A stretch of 45,071 nt of DNA from positions 1 through 45,071 of the forward strand of contig NZ_NHSK01000050.1 in assembly GCF_016653355.1 (NCBI RefSeq). The letters are read 5' to 3'. Below, piece after piece: positions 7,059 to 15,698 of this stretch. Made by a program: the position numbers and the translations under genes. Each line of letters starts with the position of its first letter. The first letter of the stretch is position 1. The notes under the pieces are model-generated. The model ran no database searches, was not told the DNA's origin, and saw only the letters and a program-made list of their open reading frames with translations. This stretch comes from Rhodoplanes elegans (lineage in GTDB: Bacteria; Pseudomonadota; Alphaproteobacteria; Rhizobiales; Xanthobacteraceae).

Positions 7059-8021
7059 ATGACCGACCTGAAATCCACCGCGGCCCCGGCCGCGACCCGC
7101 CGCTTCGCCGACCATCTCGGCCCGCTCGCCAGCGCCGCCGGGATGGCCTTCGTCGTCTGGCAGGCCGTGACCCACGGGCTGCCGGTGGCGCTCGCCACCG
7201 CGCCCGGCGAGAGCCTCGCGGTGCTGCTCGGCGCCACCGGCCTGCAGGCGCTCGGCGCCGTGCTTACCGGCATCGGCTGGGTGGTGCTGCTGCGTCTCCT
7301 GGTGCGGCCGACGATGCGCAAGAGCTGCCTGTTCGGCATCTTTCTCTACACCCAGCTCGACCGCTACCGGCCCGGCAACGTGCTGCAATTCGCGCACCGG
7401 CACGCGGCGCTGGCGCCGTTCGGCGTGACGATCGGCGAATCGCTCACCGTCGCGATGGCCGAGGCGCTGTGCCTGCTCACCGCCACGGGCATCCTGGTCG
7501 GCATCGCGGCCGCCCTCGGCCGCTTCGACTGGAGCCTGCCGTTCCGCATCGCCGGCGAGTTCTCGCTCGCCGTCACGGGCATGGCCGGGGTCGCGCTCCT
7601 GGTCATGGTGGTGCTGCAGCGCTCGGTCGTCGCCCGCGTGTTCGCCTCGCGCCGCGCCGTCGCCCGCATGCTGTTCGCGGTCGGTCTCGACATTGCGACC
7701 TTCGCGGCCATGGGGCTGGCGCTCGACGCCCTGATCGGCCTCGCCGCCCCGGACGTGACGCGCGACCTCGTCTCGCTGTCGGCGATCTGCGCCGCCGCCT
7801 GGCTCGCCGGCTTCGTGATGCCGGGTGCACCGGCCGGGCTCGGAGTGCGCGAGGTGGTGCTGACCGTGCTGCTCGCGCCCGTCGTCGGCGGCGGCGCCGC
7901 CGCGATCGCCCTGGCGCTGCGGCTCGCCGCGATTCTCGCCGACGCGCTGGCGGCCGGCGCCGGCCGGCTGATGATGCTGCACGCCCATCCGCGCCCGCCG
8001 GTGGGCGCGGATGCGCGCTGA
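7059..8021 (+). CDS. UPF0104 / lysylphosphatidylglycerol synthase-like membrane protein
   Basis: This is an integral membrane protein of 320 aa with about eight hydrophobic segments. Two motifs identify the family (the membrane part of MprF-like proteins and related putative flippases): RYRPGNVLQFAHRH near residue 105, corresponding to the K-Y-x-P-G-N-x-W signature, and GFVMPGAPAGLGVREVVL near residue 255. Members without the soluble synthase domain, like this one, often accompany glycosyltransferases and may move lipid-linked substrates across the inner membrane. No such neighbour is present here. It starts directly after the tRNA gene and is convergent with the next gene, with only 24 bp between. 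Confidence 0.75.
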   Translation: MTDLKSTAAPAATRRFADHLGPLASAAGMAFVVWQAVTHGLPVALATAPGESLAVLLGATGLQALGAVLTGIGWVVLLRLLVRPTMRKSCLFGIFLYTQLDRYRPGNVLQFAHRHAALAPFGVTIGESLTVAMAEALCLLTATGILVGIAAALGRFDWSLPFRIAGEFSLAVTGMAGVALLVMVVLQRSVVARVFASRRAVARMLFAVGLDIATFAAMGLALDALIGLAAPDVTRDLVSLSAICAAAWLAGFVMPGAPAGLGVREVVLTVLLAPVVGGGAAAIALALRLAAILADALAAGAGRLMMLHAHPRPPVGADAR

Positions 8022-8045
8022 ACGGCGGACGACGGACGGCGCGCC

Positions 8046-9026
8046 TCAGGGCGCCTCTATGCCATTGTCGCGGACGATCTCGGCCCAGTGGGCGATCTCC
8101 TTGCGCAGCAGCGCGCGGGCGCCCGCCTCGTCGCGATACTGCTTCGCCGCCACCGTGACGCCGGCCTTGTCGAAGGCGGCGAGCAACGCCGGCTGGACCA
8201 GCGCCGCCTCCAATGCGACGCGCACCTTGTCGGTGACGGCGGCCGGCGTTCCGGCCCGCGTCATCAGCACGCTCCAGAAGTTGGTCAGCGCCTTCGGCCC
8301 CAGCACCTCGCCGAGGCTCGCGACCGACGGCAGCATCGCGGCGCGCTCGGCCGAGGTGACGGCGAACGCCTTGGCGAGCCCCTCCTGGGCTGGGCCGACC
8401 GCCGCCTGCAGGGGCGAGGCGGTGAGGTCCGCATGCCCGGCGATGACGTCCTGCACGGCCGGACCGCCGCCCCGGTACGGGATCATGTCGCCACGGCCGG
8501 CGGCGCGCGCCAGCGGCACGATGCCGAAATGGCTGGCGCTGCCGACGCCCGCGTGGGCGAGCTTGGCCGGCATCGGCGACGTCTTCATCCAGGTGATCAG
8601 CTCGGGGAGCGTCGTCGCCGGAATCGTCTTGCGGCCAAGGATCACCAGCGGCGAGTCGCTGACGAAGGCGATCGGCACCAGATCCGTCTCGGAGTCGAAC
8701 GGCAGGTTCCGGTACAGCGCCGCGTTGATGGCGAAGCCGACATTGTGCAGGAGCAGCGTGTAGCCGTCCGGCGCGGCGCGCGCCGTGCGGGCCGAGCCCA
8801 TGTTGCCGGCGGCGCCGCTCACCGTCTCGATCACCACGGTGCCGCCGATCGACTCGGACAAGGCCGGTGCGAGAATGCGGGCCAGCACGTCGGTGCCGCC
8901 GCCCGGAGCGAACGGCACCACCAAGGTGATCGGCCGCTCCGGCCAGCTCTGGCCGAGAACCACTCTCGGGCTCAGCACGGTCGCAGCCGCCATCGCCGCC
9001 ACGGCGCTTCGGCGCGTGACTCCCAC
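8046..9026 (-). CDS. Bug/TctC-family tripartite tricarboxylate transporter binding protein
   Basis: This is a periplasmic solute-binding protein, 326 aa. A twin-arginine-containing leader (VTRRSAVAAMAAATVLSP) is followed by the mature start WPERPITLVVPFAPGGGTD, the family's conserved ligand-loop motif. AGNMGSARTARAAPDGYTLL and the later GVGSASHFG segment are also typical. Bug proteins bind carboxylates or aromatic acids for TctAB permeases, but no tctA or tctB is in the window, as is common for this expanded family. The GTG at 9026 is chosen: GAGGAG lies 6 nt upstream and the signal peptide starts there, whereas longer forms add 41 non-leader residues. It is probably the last gene of a three-gene minus-strand group. 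Confidence 0.87.
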   Translation of the reverse strand: MGVTRRSAVAAMAAATVLSPRVVLGQSWPERPITLVVPFAPGGGTDVLARILAPALSESIGGTVVIETVSGAAGNMGSARTARAAPDGYTLLLHNVGFAINAALYRNLPFDSETDLVPIAFVSDSPLVILGRKTIPATTLPELITWMKTSPMPAKLAHAGVGSASHFGIVPLARAAGRGDMIPYRGGGPAVQDVIAGHADLTASPLQAAVGPAQEGLAKAFAVTSAERAAMLPSVASLGEVLGPKALTNFWSVLMTRAGTPAAVTDKVRVALEAALVQPALLAAFDKAGVTVAAKQYRDEAGARALLRKEIAHWAEIVRDNGIEAP

Positions 9027-9170
9027 GGTCGTCTCCTCGCTCGTTTCCTGCCGCTTCTTGTCGTTGTTGCGATCTTGACCGAGGGGGCCGCGCATGGCAA
9101 CGGCGCCGCCCCTACTTTGTATGCATAGCTCGGGGCGCGTGCGTGCCACCGGCGCAGGACGGAGGCGCCG

Positions 9171-10052
9171 TCACTCCGGCTCGAGCAGATCGGCGAGGCG
9201 CGGATACAGTGTCGTGAAGTCGTCCTTGGCCCAGCCGAGCGCGATGGCGCGGCGCAGCAGATCGGCGGTCAGATGCGTGTAGGGCGCCGGCTCGCCGCGC
9301 CGGTCGGCGAACTCCGCCGCCATGGCGAGATCCTTGGCGAGGTTGGAGACGGTCGAGCGGCCGTCGAACCGGCCGGACAGGATGTGGTTCGGGAACCGCA
9401 TCTCGCTGATGAAGCTGCGCGCGTTGCCGGCGTTGAACACGTCGATCACGGCGGCGAGGTCGAGCCCGGACGTCTCGGCGAGCCGGCAGGCTTCGCTCAG
9501 CACCAGGAAGTTGGTGTGCACCACCATGTTGTGGAGGAGCTTCAGCGTGTGGCCGGCGCCCGACGGCCCGACCAGCGCGACCTTGCGGGTGAACGCCGCC
9601 AGCACCGGGCGGACGTGCTCCAGCACGGCGGCGTCGCCGCCGCACATCAGGGTCAGTGTGCCGGCATCGGCGCCGGCGGCGCCGCCCGTCATGCCGCAGT
9701 CGAGATAGGCGCGGCCCGCGGCCGCCGCCTCGGCGGCGAGCGCCCGCGTCGCGACCGGATCCGAGGTGGTGAGATCGACCAGCACCTGATCGGGCCGCGC
9801 GACCGAGAGGATTCCGTCGGGGCCGCGCAGAGACGCGGCGATCTCCGTCACGGTCGGCACCACGAAGACGATCACGTCGCACGCCGCCGCCATCGCGCGG
9901 CCGGCGGTGAACAGGATGTCGTGGCAGAACGGAAGATCGCGGGCGCCGGGCGCCGGATCGAAGGCGGCCTTCAAGAAGCCGGCGCGGGCCAGATTGGCCG
10001 CGACGCCCCGGCCCATCTGGCCGAGGCCGACGACACCGACGCTCAGAGTCAT
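9171..10052 (-). CDS. 3-hydroxyisobutyrate dehydrogenase-family NAD(P) oxidoreductase
   Basis: This is a beta-hydroxyacid dehydrogenase of 293 aa. The N-terminal Rossmann motif is GLGQMGRG (residues 9-16). The substrate loop is D-C-G-M-T-G-G, where the family usually has D-A-P-V-S-G-G. The catalytic Lys lies in GHTLKLLHN. The enzyme oxidises a 3-hydroxy acid (3-hydroxyisobutyrate, tartronate semialdehyde or similar) with NAD(P). The substrate is not predictable because the substrate loop departs from the standard sequence. The start at 10052 places the Rossmann strand at the N-terminus. It lies between two solute-binding-protein genes on the same strand (gaps 113 and 144 bp), suggesting a small uptake and oxidation unit. 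Confidence 0.85.
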   Translation of the reverse strand: MTLSVGVVGLGQMGRGVAANLARAGFLKAAFDPAPGARDLPFCHDILFTAGRAMAAACDVIVFVVPTVTEIAASLRGPDGILSVARPDQVLVDLTTSDPVATRALAAEAAAAGRAYLDCGMTGGAAGADAGTLTLMCGGDAAVLEHVRPVLAAFTRKVALVGPSGAGHTLKLLHNMVVHTNFLVLSEACRLAETSGLDLAAVIDVFNAGNARSFISEMRFPNHILSGRFDGRSTVSNLAKDLAMAAEFADRRGEPAPYTHLTADLLRRAIALGWAKDDFTTLYPRLADLLEPE

Positions 10053-10165
10053 GTGCAGGTCCGATGCGGAGGGGACGCGAGGCGGGGGCGCCATTCAAGC
10101 CCGGCCGCACCTGACATGCAAGGTGGCCGAAGCAACGCGCTCGGCCACGCGCAGGCCCGGGTCGA

Positions 10166-10963
10166 TCACGGGCCCGGCGGCAGCATGCCTTTCTGTTCGA
10201 GACGCTTCGCGGCCTCCGGGCTCGCCAGCACCGACAGGAACGCCTTCGCCGCGACCGGGTCGCGCGGGCTCGGCGACAGGCCGCCCGCATACACCGTGTA
10301 GTTCTGGATCTCGGGGGGCAGCGCGCCGACCAGCACGGCGTCCTTGACGGCGAGGATCTCGCTGACCTGGTGGAGGGCGAGATCGGCCTCGCCGGACACC
10401 ACCTTGGTGGCGACGAGCCCGCCCGGCACCAGCACGGCCTTGGCCTTGACGGCGTCGGCGATGCCCCACTGCTCGAACAGCTTCGTCAGGTAGATGCCGC
10501 TCGACCCGCCCGAGGCCGGGTCGATCATGGCGACCCTCCTGGCGCCGAGCAGCGCCGTCTTGAACGACTCGACGGTGGCGATGTCCGGCTTCGGCGCACC
10601 CGACGCCACCGCGACGCCGATGCCGACGCGGGCGAGCGGCACCGGCGGACCGGCCGCGACCCGCCCCTTCTCGGCGAGCCCCTTCAGACCGCCCGGCGTG
10701 AGCACGATCACGTCGAAGCTCTCGCCGCCCTCGACCCGGCGGACCAGCGCACCCGCCGTGTCGTTGACCACCTCGACCTTGTGGCCGGTCGCCTTCTCGA
10801 ACGGTGCCACCGTCTCCACCACGATCGGCTTGAAGGCGCCGGTGGTGAGCACTTTTACATCCGCGGCGGTGGAGGGTGACGTGGCGGCCAGCGCGGCGAG
10901 GAGGGGTGCGGCGACGACGGTTGCGGCCACGCGAGTTGCGAAGAGGCGCGAGACGATCAACAT
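10166..10963 (-). CDS. ModA-like periplasmic substrate-binding protein
   Basis: The protein is 265 aa with a clear signal peptide (hydrophobic stretch about residues 8-28 ending in Ala-rich STAADVK). The mature part shows the type-2 periplasmic-binding layout of the ModA/extracellular family: VLTTGAFKPIVVETVAPFEKATGHKVE, then FDVIVLTP and later DLALHQVSEIL. Binding residues typical of molybdate are not obvious, so an organic acid or a sulfonate-like ligand is equally possible. No ABC permease or ATPase gene is adjacent. GAGGA sits 5 nt before the ATG at 10963. It would be the first gene of the group with the dehydrogenase and the Bug protein downstream. Confidence 0.8.
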   Translation of the reverse strand: MLIVSRLFATRVAATVVAAPLLAALAATSPSTAADVKVLTTGAFKPIVVETVAPFEKATGHKVEVVNDTAGALVRRVEGGESFDVIVLTPGGLKGLAEKGRVAAGPPVPLARVGIGVAVASGAPKPDIATVESFKTALLGARRVAMIDPASGGSSGIYLTKLFEQWGIADAVKAKAVLVPGGLVATKVVSGEADLALHQVSEILAVKDAVLVGALPPEIQNYTVYAGGLSPSPRDPVAAKAFLSVLASPEAAKRLEQKGMLPPGP

Positions 10964-11144
10964 GAAGTCCTCGGGGGTGAGGCGGGGGAACCGGCGGCCG
11001 CATCGTCCGCGACGGCACGGCCGCTGTCCAGCCGGGATCGGCGTCACGCGACCGCGAATTGACGCCGCGCGCCTGCCGTGTGACAGGCGGCGCATGCCCT
11101 GTCGGCGCGCCTCGGCGGCCGCGCCGCCGAGCAAGGAGACCCGC

Positions 11145-12419
11145 ATGACGGCCCGACGGGCGGGCAGCGCCGACCTTCCGCTCCACGGCGGCCACGTGCC
11201 GCCCTGGCTCGCGACCCGCATGGCGCGGCTCGGCGCCGTGATCACCCAGGCGATCGTCCATCACTACGGCCGCGACGAGTTCCTGCGGCGGCTCGCACAT
11301 CCGTTCTGGTTCCAGTCGTTCGGCGCCGTGATGGGGATGGACTGGCACTCCTCCGGCATCACCACGAGCGTGATCGGCGCCCTCAAGCGCGGCCTCGCGC
11401 CGATGCGCGACGAGCTCGGCCTCACGGTCTGCGGCGGCCGCGGCCGGCACTCGCGAAAGACGCCGGGCGAGCTCCTGGCGATCGGCGAGCGCACCGGGAT
11501 CGATGGCGCGGCGCTCGCGACCGCGAGCCGGCTGGTCGCCAAGGTCGACAGCGCCGCCGTGCAGGACGGCTTCGACCTCTATCTGCACGCCTTCGTGGTC
11601 ACCGACGACGGCCGCTGGGCCGTGGTCCAGCAGGGCATGAACGACGCCCGCCGCCAGGCGCGGCGCTATCACTGGCTGTCCGAAGGACTGAGCGACTTCG
11701 TCGACGCCCCGCACACGGCGATCGACGGGCGGCCGCAGGGCGCCATCGTCAATCTCGCCGACCGCCGCGCCGCCGCCTCGCGACGCGCCCAGCTCGACCT
11801 CCTCGCGGGCCTCGGGCCGGACGGCATCGCCCGCGCGCTCGCCCGCATCGATCCGCAGCCGGAGGCCTCGGCGGCAGCGGCGCCGCAGCCCGAGGCGCAG
11901 CCCCTGCTGCCGCATCTGATCATGCCGACCCGTCACGAGGTGCGCCCCGAGGACATCGTCACGCGCCGTCTGCACGGCGCGCTCGCCGCCGCGGCCGAGC
12001 GCGGGCCGCAGGATTTTCCCGATCTCCTGCTCACGCCCGGCGTCGGCGCCCGCACGGTGCGGGCGTTGGCGATGGTCGCCGAGGTGGTGCACGGCGCGCC
12101 CTGCCGGTTCAGCGATCCGGCGCGCTTCTCGCTCGCCCATGGCGGCAAGGACCGTCACCCCTATCCGGTGCCGCTGAAGGTCTACGACGAGACCATCCGG
12201 GTGCTGAAGTCGGCCGTGACGCAGGCGAAGCTCGGCCGCGACGAGGAGCTCTCGACGCTGCAACGGCTCGACGCGCAGGCCCGCGCGCTGGAACGCGACG
12301 CGACCGGCCCCGAGGTCGACACGCTGATCGCCGAGGAGCGCCGCCGCTCGCCGGACTACGGCGGCCGCAGCGTGTTCGGTTGGGAGAAAGACGCGACCCG
12401 GCCCGGGCCGTCCGACTGA
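11145..12419 (+). CDS. DUF763 domain protein
   Basis: The protein of 424 aa matches the uncharacterised DUF763 family, known to me mainly from archaea and thermophilic bacteria with scattered proteobacterial members. Hallmarks are LPLHGGHVPPWL at the N-terminus, GMDWHSSGITTSV near residue 65, CGGRGRHSRKTP near 100 and the LYLHAFVV segment. A central helix-hairpin-helix-like stretch (LLLTPGVGARTVRALAMVAEVV) suggests nucleic-acid contact, and the C-terminus is charged and helical. AAGGAG lies 6 nt before the ATG, so the start is secure. No signal or membrane segment is present. It is divergent from the ModA-like gene, and no function is established. Confidence 0.85.
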   Translation: MTARRAGSADLPLHGGHVPPWLATRMARLGAVITQAIVHHYGRDEFLRRLAHPFWFQSFGAVMGMDWHSSGITTSVIGALKRGLAPMRDELGLTVCGGRGRHSRKTPGELLAIGERTGIDGAALATASRLVAKVDSAAVQDGFDLYLHAFVVTDDGRWAVVQQGMNDARRQARRYHWLSEGLSDFVDAPHTAIDGRPQGAIVNLADRRAAASRRAQLDLLAGLGPDGIARALARIDPQPEASAAAAPQPEAQPLLPHLIMPTRHEVRPEDIVTRRLHGALAAAAERGPQDFPDLLLTPGVGARTVRALAMVAEVVHGAPCRFSDPARFSLAHGGKDRHPYPVPLKVYDETIRVLKSAVTQAKLGRDEELSTLQRLDAQARALERDATGPEVDTLIAEERRRSPDYGGRSVFGWEKDATRPGPSD

Positions 12420-12484
12420 CGGACGTGATCACGACGGGGTCGCAGCCCGTGTGCTGATGGGAGTGGAGCGAGGCCTTTCGACCA

Positions 12485-12611
12485 TCGTCGTCCCGGGGCG
12501 GCGCGTCAGCGCCGAGCCCGGGACCCATACGCCCTGTCTTTCATGAGCCACCGACACCGGGGTTATGGATCCCGGGCTCGCGGACCTGCGGTCCGCGCCC
12601 CGGGATGACGA
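12485..12611. repeat. Intergenic palindromic repeat, family B, copy 1
   Basis: This is a 127-bp element with GTCGTCCCGGGGCGGCGCG at one end and CGCGCCCCGGGATGACGA at the other, plus inner blocks GAGCCCGGGACCCATACGCC and ATGGATCCCGGGCTCGCGG. It is nearly identical in layout to 19226-19350. It fills most of the 312-bp gap between the DUF763 gene and the Bug-type gene, which are convergent. I see nothing else in 12612-12731. Confidence 0.85.
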
Positions 12612-12731
12612 ATTCTGTAAAGCCCTCGCCTGCGCGTACGACTACCACTGCGAGGCTGTGCCTTCACTCAATAGTCAGCCCGATGGGCCAGCTCGGCCAA
12701 GATGCACAAATGCCCTGTCGACGGCGCACGT

Positions 12732-13709
12732 TCAGAGGAAGTTGATGTTGGTCGCCTTCACCAGCGCGAAGGTGGCGTCGATCTCCTTGCGGATGAGCGC
12801 GTCGAACTCGGCCGGCGCGATCGGCATCGGGTCGACGCCCTCCTGGGCGAGCCGCTCGGCGAGCCCGGGCGTCGCCTGCGCCTTGCGGGTCGCGGCATGG
12901 AGGGCCTCGACGATGGGACGCGGCGTCTTCGCCGGCACGAACATGCCGGTCCAGAACGTGTAGTCGGAGTCGGCATAGCCGAGCTCGGTCGTGGTCGGCA
13001 CATCCGGCAGGGCCGAGCAGCGCTGCGGCGTGGTGACGGCGAGCGCGATCAGCGAGCGGTCGCGCACGAAGGTGAGAGCCGAGGCGATGCTGGAGCAGGA
13101 GAAGTCGACCCGCCCGGTCATCACCTCGACCAGCGCCTCGGGCATGCCGCGGAACGGCACGTGGATGCCGGGGAAACCGGCCGCGAAGCGCAGCCGCTCG
13201 GTGCTTACATGGGTGGCCGAGCCGACGCCCGCCGTGCCGAACGTGAAGCCGCCCGGTTTGGCCTTGGCGGCGGCGACCAGCTCCTGGAGGGTCTTGATGC
13301 CGGACGCCGGCCGCACCACCACCACATTGGGCGAGGAGCCGAGCGAGGCGACGGCCGAGAGATCGCGAGCGACGTCGTAGCCGAGCTTCGGATAGACCAC
13401 CGGCGTCGCCGAGTGCATCGACGAGTTGATCAGCAGCGTGTAGCCGTCCGGATCGGCGCGCGCGACCGCCGTGCCGGCGATGGTGCCGCCGGCGCCGGGC
13501 CGGTTCTCGACGATGATCGACTGCCCGAGCAGCCGCGACAGCGGGTCGAGCGTCATGCGGGCGACGATGTCGATGGTGCTGCCGGCCGACAGCGTGACGA
13601 TGGCCTTGATCGGCTTCGACGGCCAGGTGTCGGCCTGGGCGCGGAGCGACAGGGCCGGGGCGGCGAGCGCGGCACCGGCGAGCTGCAGGCTTCGACGACG
13701 GGTGAGCAT
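12732..13709 (-). CDS. Second Bug/TctC-family solute-binding protein
   Basis: The protein is 325 aa with a twin-arginine-type leader (MLTRRRSLQLAGAALAAPAL), cleaved near RAQA-DTWP. The mature start WPSKPIKAIVTLSAGSTIDI is the Bug motif with the usual F-x-x-G-G replaced by L-S-A-G-S. PGAGGTIAGTAVARADPDGYTLL is the conserved second motif (GAAGNxG type). GGGAGGA precedes the ATG at 13709, so the Met 13 codons upstream is rejected. As with the first Bug gene there is no tctAB. It lies downstream of, and on the same strand as, the LysR gene, 150 bp away, so co-regulation is possible. The ligand is unknown. Confidence 0.87.
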   Translation of the reverse strand: MLTRRRSLQLAGAALAAPALSLRAQADTWPSKPIKAIVTLSAGSTIDIVARMTLDPLSRLLGQSIIVENRPGAGGTIAGTAVARADPDGYTLLINSSMHSATPVVYPKLGYDVARDLSAVASLGSSPNVVVVRPASGIKTLQELVAAAKAKPGGFTFGTAGVGSATHVSTERLRFAAGFPGIHVPFRGMPEALVEVMTGRVDFSCSSIASALTFVRDRSLIALAVTTPQRCSALPDVPTTTELGYADSDYTFWTGMFVPAKTPRPIVEALHAATRKAQATPGLAERLAQEGVDPMPIAPAEFDALIRKEIDATFALVKATNINFL

Positions 13710-13859
13710 CCCGAAATCCTCCCGGATCGATGCGATCCGGGCCGGCATGCTAGCCCTCTACTTTGGCGCGTGACATACGCAGTGTTTCACATCAGATAAA
13801 CATCGGATCGCGGCCATCGTGTCACGTCCGAAGTGATCAGAATCGATTGTCGTACACGA

Positions 13860-14786
13860 TCACGCGGGGGCGGCGTCGCGATCCCAGGGCGGCACCGGGG
13901 CGAAGCGCTCGGCCAAGAGATCGATGAAGGCCCGCACCTTGGCGGGCGGGCGGCGGTTGGACGGATAGGCCGCGTAGACGCCGGAGAGCTCCGGGGTCGG
14001 CTCGTCGAGCACGAGCGGCACCAGGAGCCCGGCGCGGATCTCGCGGGCGACCAGGAAGCTCGGCATGTAGACGAGGCCTTGCCCGCCGACCGCCGCGACC
14101 ACCAGGGCGTCGCCGTTGTTGGCCGCGAGGCTACCTCTCACCTCGACGACGTGACGGGCGTCACGCCCGAACGCCCAGCGGCCGGCGCCGACCGTCTGCG
14201 ACAGCGTGTAGCCGAGGCAGTCGTAGCCGGCGAGGTCGGCGATCGTGCGGGGCGTGCCGCGGCGCTCCAGATAGGACGGCGCGGCGCACACCATGAGCCG
14301 CGACGGGGCGAGCTTGCGGGCCACCAGGGTCGAGCTCTGCATCCGCCCGATGCGCACCACCATGTCCCAGCCCTCCTCGATCAGGTCGACGACGCGGTCG
14401 TTGAGGCCGAGATCGACGACGAGGTCGGGATGGCGGCGCGAAAACTCCGGCAGCAGGGGCGCGATCTCACGGATGCCGAACGAGAATGGCGCGTTGAGGC
14501 GCAGCGTGCCGCGAACCTCGACGGTTTCGGCCGAGGCGGTGGCGTCCGCCTCCTCCAGCTCGGCAAGGATGCGCTCGACCGATTCGAGGTAGCGCCGCCC
14601 CGCCTCGGTGAGGGTGAGCCGGCGGGTCGTGCGGTGCAGGAGCTTGGTGCCGAGCCGCGCCTCGAGCGCCGCCAGGTGCTTGGTCGCCATGGTCTGCGAC
14701 ATGCCGAGCGCCCGCCCGGCCGCCGACAGGCTGCCGAGCCCGGCCACCCGGGCGAACACCTGCATGCCGGTGACCCGATCGAGCAT
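13860..14786 (-). CDS. LysR-family transcriptional regulator
   Basis: It is a 308-aa LTTR. The N-terminal winged helix-turn-helix (residues about 1-60, FARVAGLGSLSAAGRALGMSQTMATKHLAALE) is followed by the linker helix and an effector domain from about residue 90 (TLRLNAPFSFGIREIAPLLPEF). It resembles the AaeR/DsdC-like group that controls neighbouring oxidoreductases. The ATG at 14786 begins MLDRVTGMQVF, the usual LTTR start. The longer form reads through repeat DNA. It faces the DoxX gene divergently across 401 bp, and a T-N11-A box lies near that gene. The likely effector is an aromatic or quinone, inferred from neighbours only. Confidence 0.9.
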   Translation of the reverse strand: MLDRVTGMQVFARVAGLGSLSAAGRALGMSQTMATKHLAALEARLGTKLLHRTTRRLTLTEAGRRYLESVERILAELEEADATASAETVEVRGTLRLNAPFSFGIREIAPLLPEFSRRHPDLVVDLGLNDRVVDLIEEGWDMVVRIGRMQSSTLVARKLAPSRLMVCAAPSYLERRGTPRTIADLAGYDCLGYTLSQTVGAGRWAFGRDARHVVEVRGSLAANNGDALVVAAVGGQGLVYMPSFLVAREIRAGLLVPLVLDEPTPELSGVYAAYPSNRRPPAKVRAFIDLLAERFAPVPPWDRDAAPA

Positions 14787-14795
14787 GTCGTCTCC

Positions 14796-14900
14796 GTCAT
14801 TCCGGGCCGGTGCACAGCACCGGACCCGGGATCCAGCCAAGACCGCTGAGTCTGCTGCTGGATTCCGGGTTCGCGCCGTTCGGCGCGCCCCGGAATGATA
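14796..14900. repeat. Intergenic palindromic repeat, family B, diverged copy 3
   Basis: GTCATTCCGGGCCGGTGCAC at the left and GCGCCCCGGAATGATA at the right form the outer inverted ends. Inner GACCCGGGATCCAG and GGATTCCGGGTTCGCG match the corresponding blocks of the family-B copies at 12485 and 19226. It starts 10 bp upstream of the LysR start codon. Confidence 0.65.
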
Positions 14901-14923
14901 CCAGCTGCCATAAACCCCGACCC

Positions 14924-15021
14924 GTCATCCTGAGGTGCCCGGCGAAGCCGGGCCTCGAAGGATGCGGCCCGGCCGTCGCCCTTCGAGGCTCGGGCTTCGC
15001 CCGAGCACCTCAGGGTGACGG
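14924..15021. repeat. Intergenic palindromic repeat, family C, copy 1
   Basis: This is a cruciform-type element: outer arms GTCATCCTGAGGTGC and GCACCTCAGGGTGAC, inner arms GCCTCGAAGG and CCTTCGAGGC, and two small hairpins (CCGGCGAAGCCGG and TCGGGCTTCGCCCGA). This repeat type is familiar from intergenic DNA of many Hyphomicrobiales. A relative lies at 42651-42796 and a half copy at 32851-32892. Confidence 0.85.
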
Positions 15022-15089
15022 TGAGAGTCGGGGCGGAGGCCGATAGTATGACCCAGTGATCGGGATCCGGGCCTTATACGCCTCACACC

Positions 15090-15106
15090 TATGTTGTGAA
15101 ATCATA
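15090..15106. promoter_or_regulatory. LysR-type operator candidate upstream of doxX
   Basis: TATG (15090-15093) and CATA (15103-15106) form a dyad around 9 bp and contain the T-N11-A signature (T15092, A15104) of LysR regulators. It lies 82 bp upstream of the DoxX start codon, in the AT-richer part of the gap. The rest of the 401-bp gap is two repeats. Confidence 0.45.
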
Positions 15107-15187
15107 TCCGAATGAGGGGAATAATCAAACCAGCACCGGGATGGCACATTGCCTCCAGCGAAACCACTCACCCCCACCGAGGCTTCC

Positions 15188-15649
15188 ATGTCCGCCACCC
15201 CGAGCATCGACACCCGCACCGCCCCCTATGCCGCCCTGCTGCTGCGCGTCAGCCTCGGCGCCCTGCTGATCGCCCACGGGCTCCTGCTGAAGGTCGCGAC
15301 CTTCGGGCTCGCCGGCACGGCCGGTTACTTCCAGAGCCTGGGCTACCCGGCCTTCTTCGCCTACCTCGTGATCCTCGGCGAAATCGGCGGCGGTCTCGCC
15401 CTGATCCTCGGCCTGTGGACCCGCTGGATCGCCCTGCTGCTGCTGCCGATCCTGATCGGCGCGACCCTGCAGCACGCCGGCAACGGCTGGCTGTTCACGG
15501 CCAAGGGCGGCGGCTGGGAGTTCCCGGTGTTCTGGACCGTGACGCTCGTCGTCCAGGCCCTGCTCGGCGACGGCGCCTATGCGCTGCGTCTGTCCGCCCT
15601 CTTCGGCCGCACCGCCCGCATCGGCGGCCCGGTGACCCAGACGCGCTGA
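15188..15649 (+). CDS. DoxX family membrane protein (CatD-like)
   Basis: The protein is 153 aa with four hydrophobic helices (about residues 15-35, 50-75, 80-100 and 115-135), the DoxX fold. The first helix carries RVSLGALLIAHG and the second GYPAFFAYLVILGEIGGG, both typical. DoxX proteins are membrane partners of thiol or quinone oxidoreductases; Bacillus CatD in the catechol-stress operon catDE belongs here. The ATG at 15188 follows GAGG with 6 nt spacing; a GTG/ATG 13 codons upstream lacks a site. It is the first gene of a four-gene plus-strand group (gaps 49, 58 and 119 bp) facing the LysR gene. Confidence 0.85.
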   Translation: MSATPSIDTRTAPYAALLLRVSLGALLIAHGLLLKVATFGLAGTAGYFQSLGYPAFFAYLVILGEIGGGLALILGLWTRWIALLLLPILIGATLQHAGNGWLFTAKGGGWEFPVFWTVTLVVQALLGDGAYALRLSALFGRTARIGGPVTQTR

Positions 15650-15698
15650 CCGGCGTTCACCCCCGGCACACACCCGCCTGAAACCTCGGGAGGCCGCC

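Noticed and set aside
12612-12731. Small gene after the family-B repeat
   Set aside because: Short frames here have no ribosome site and no similarity that I recognise.
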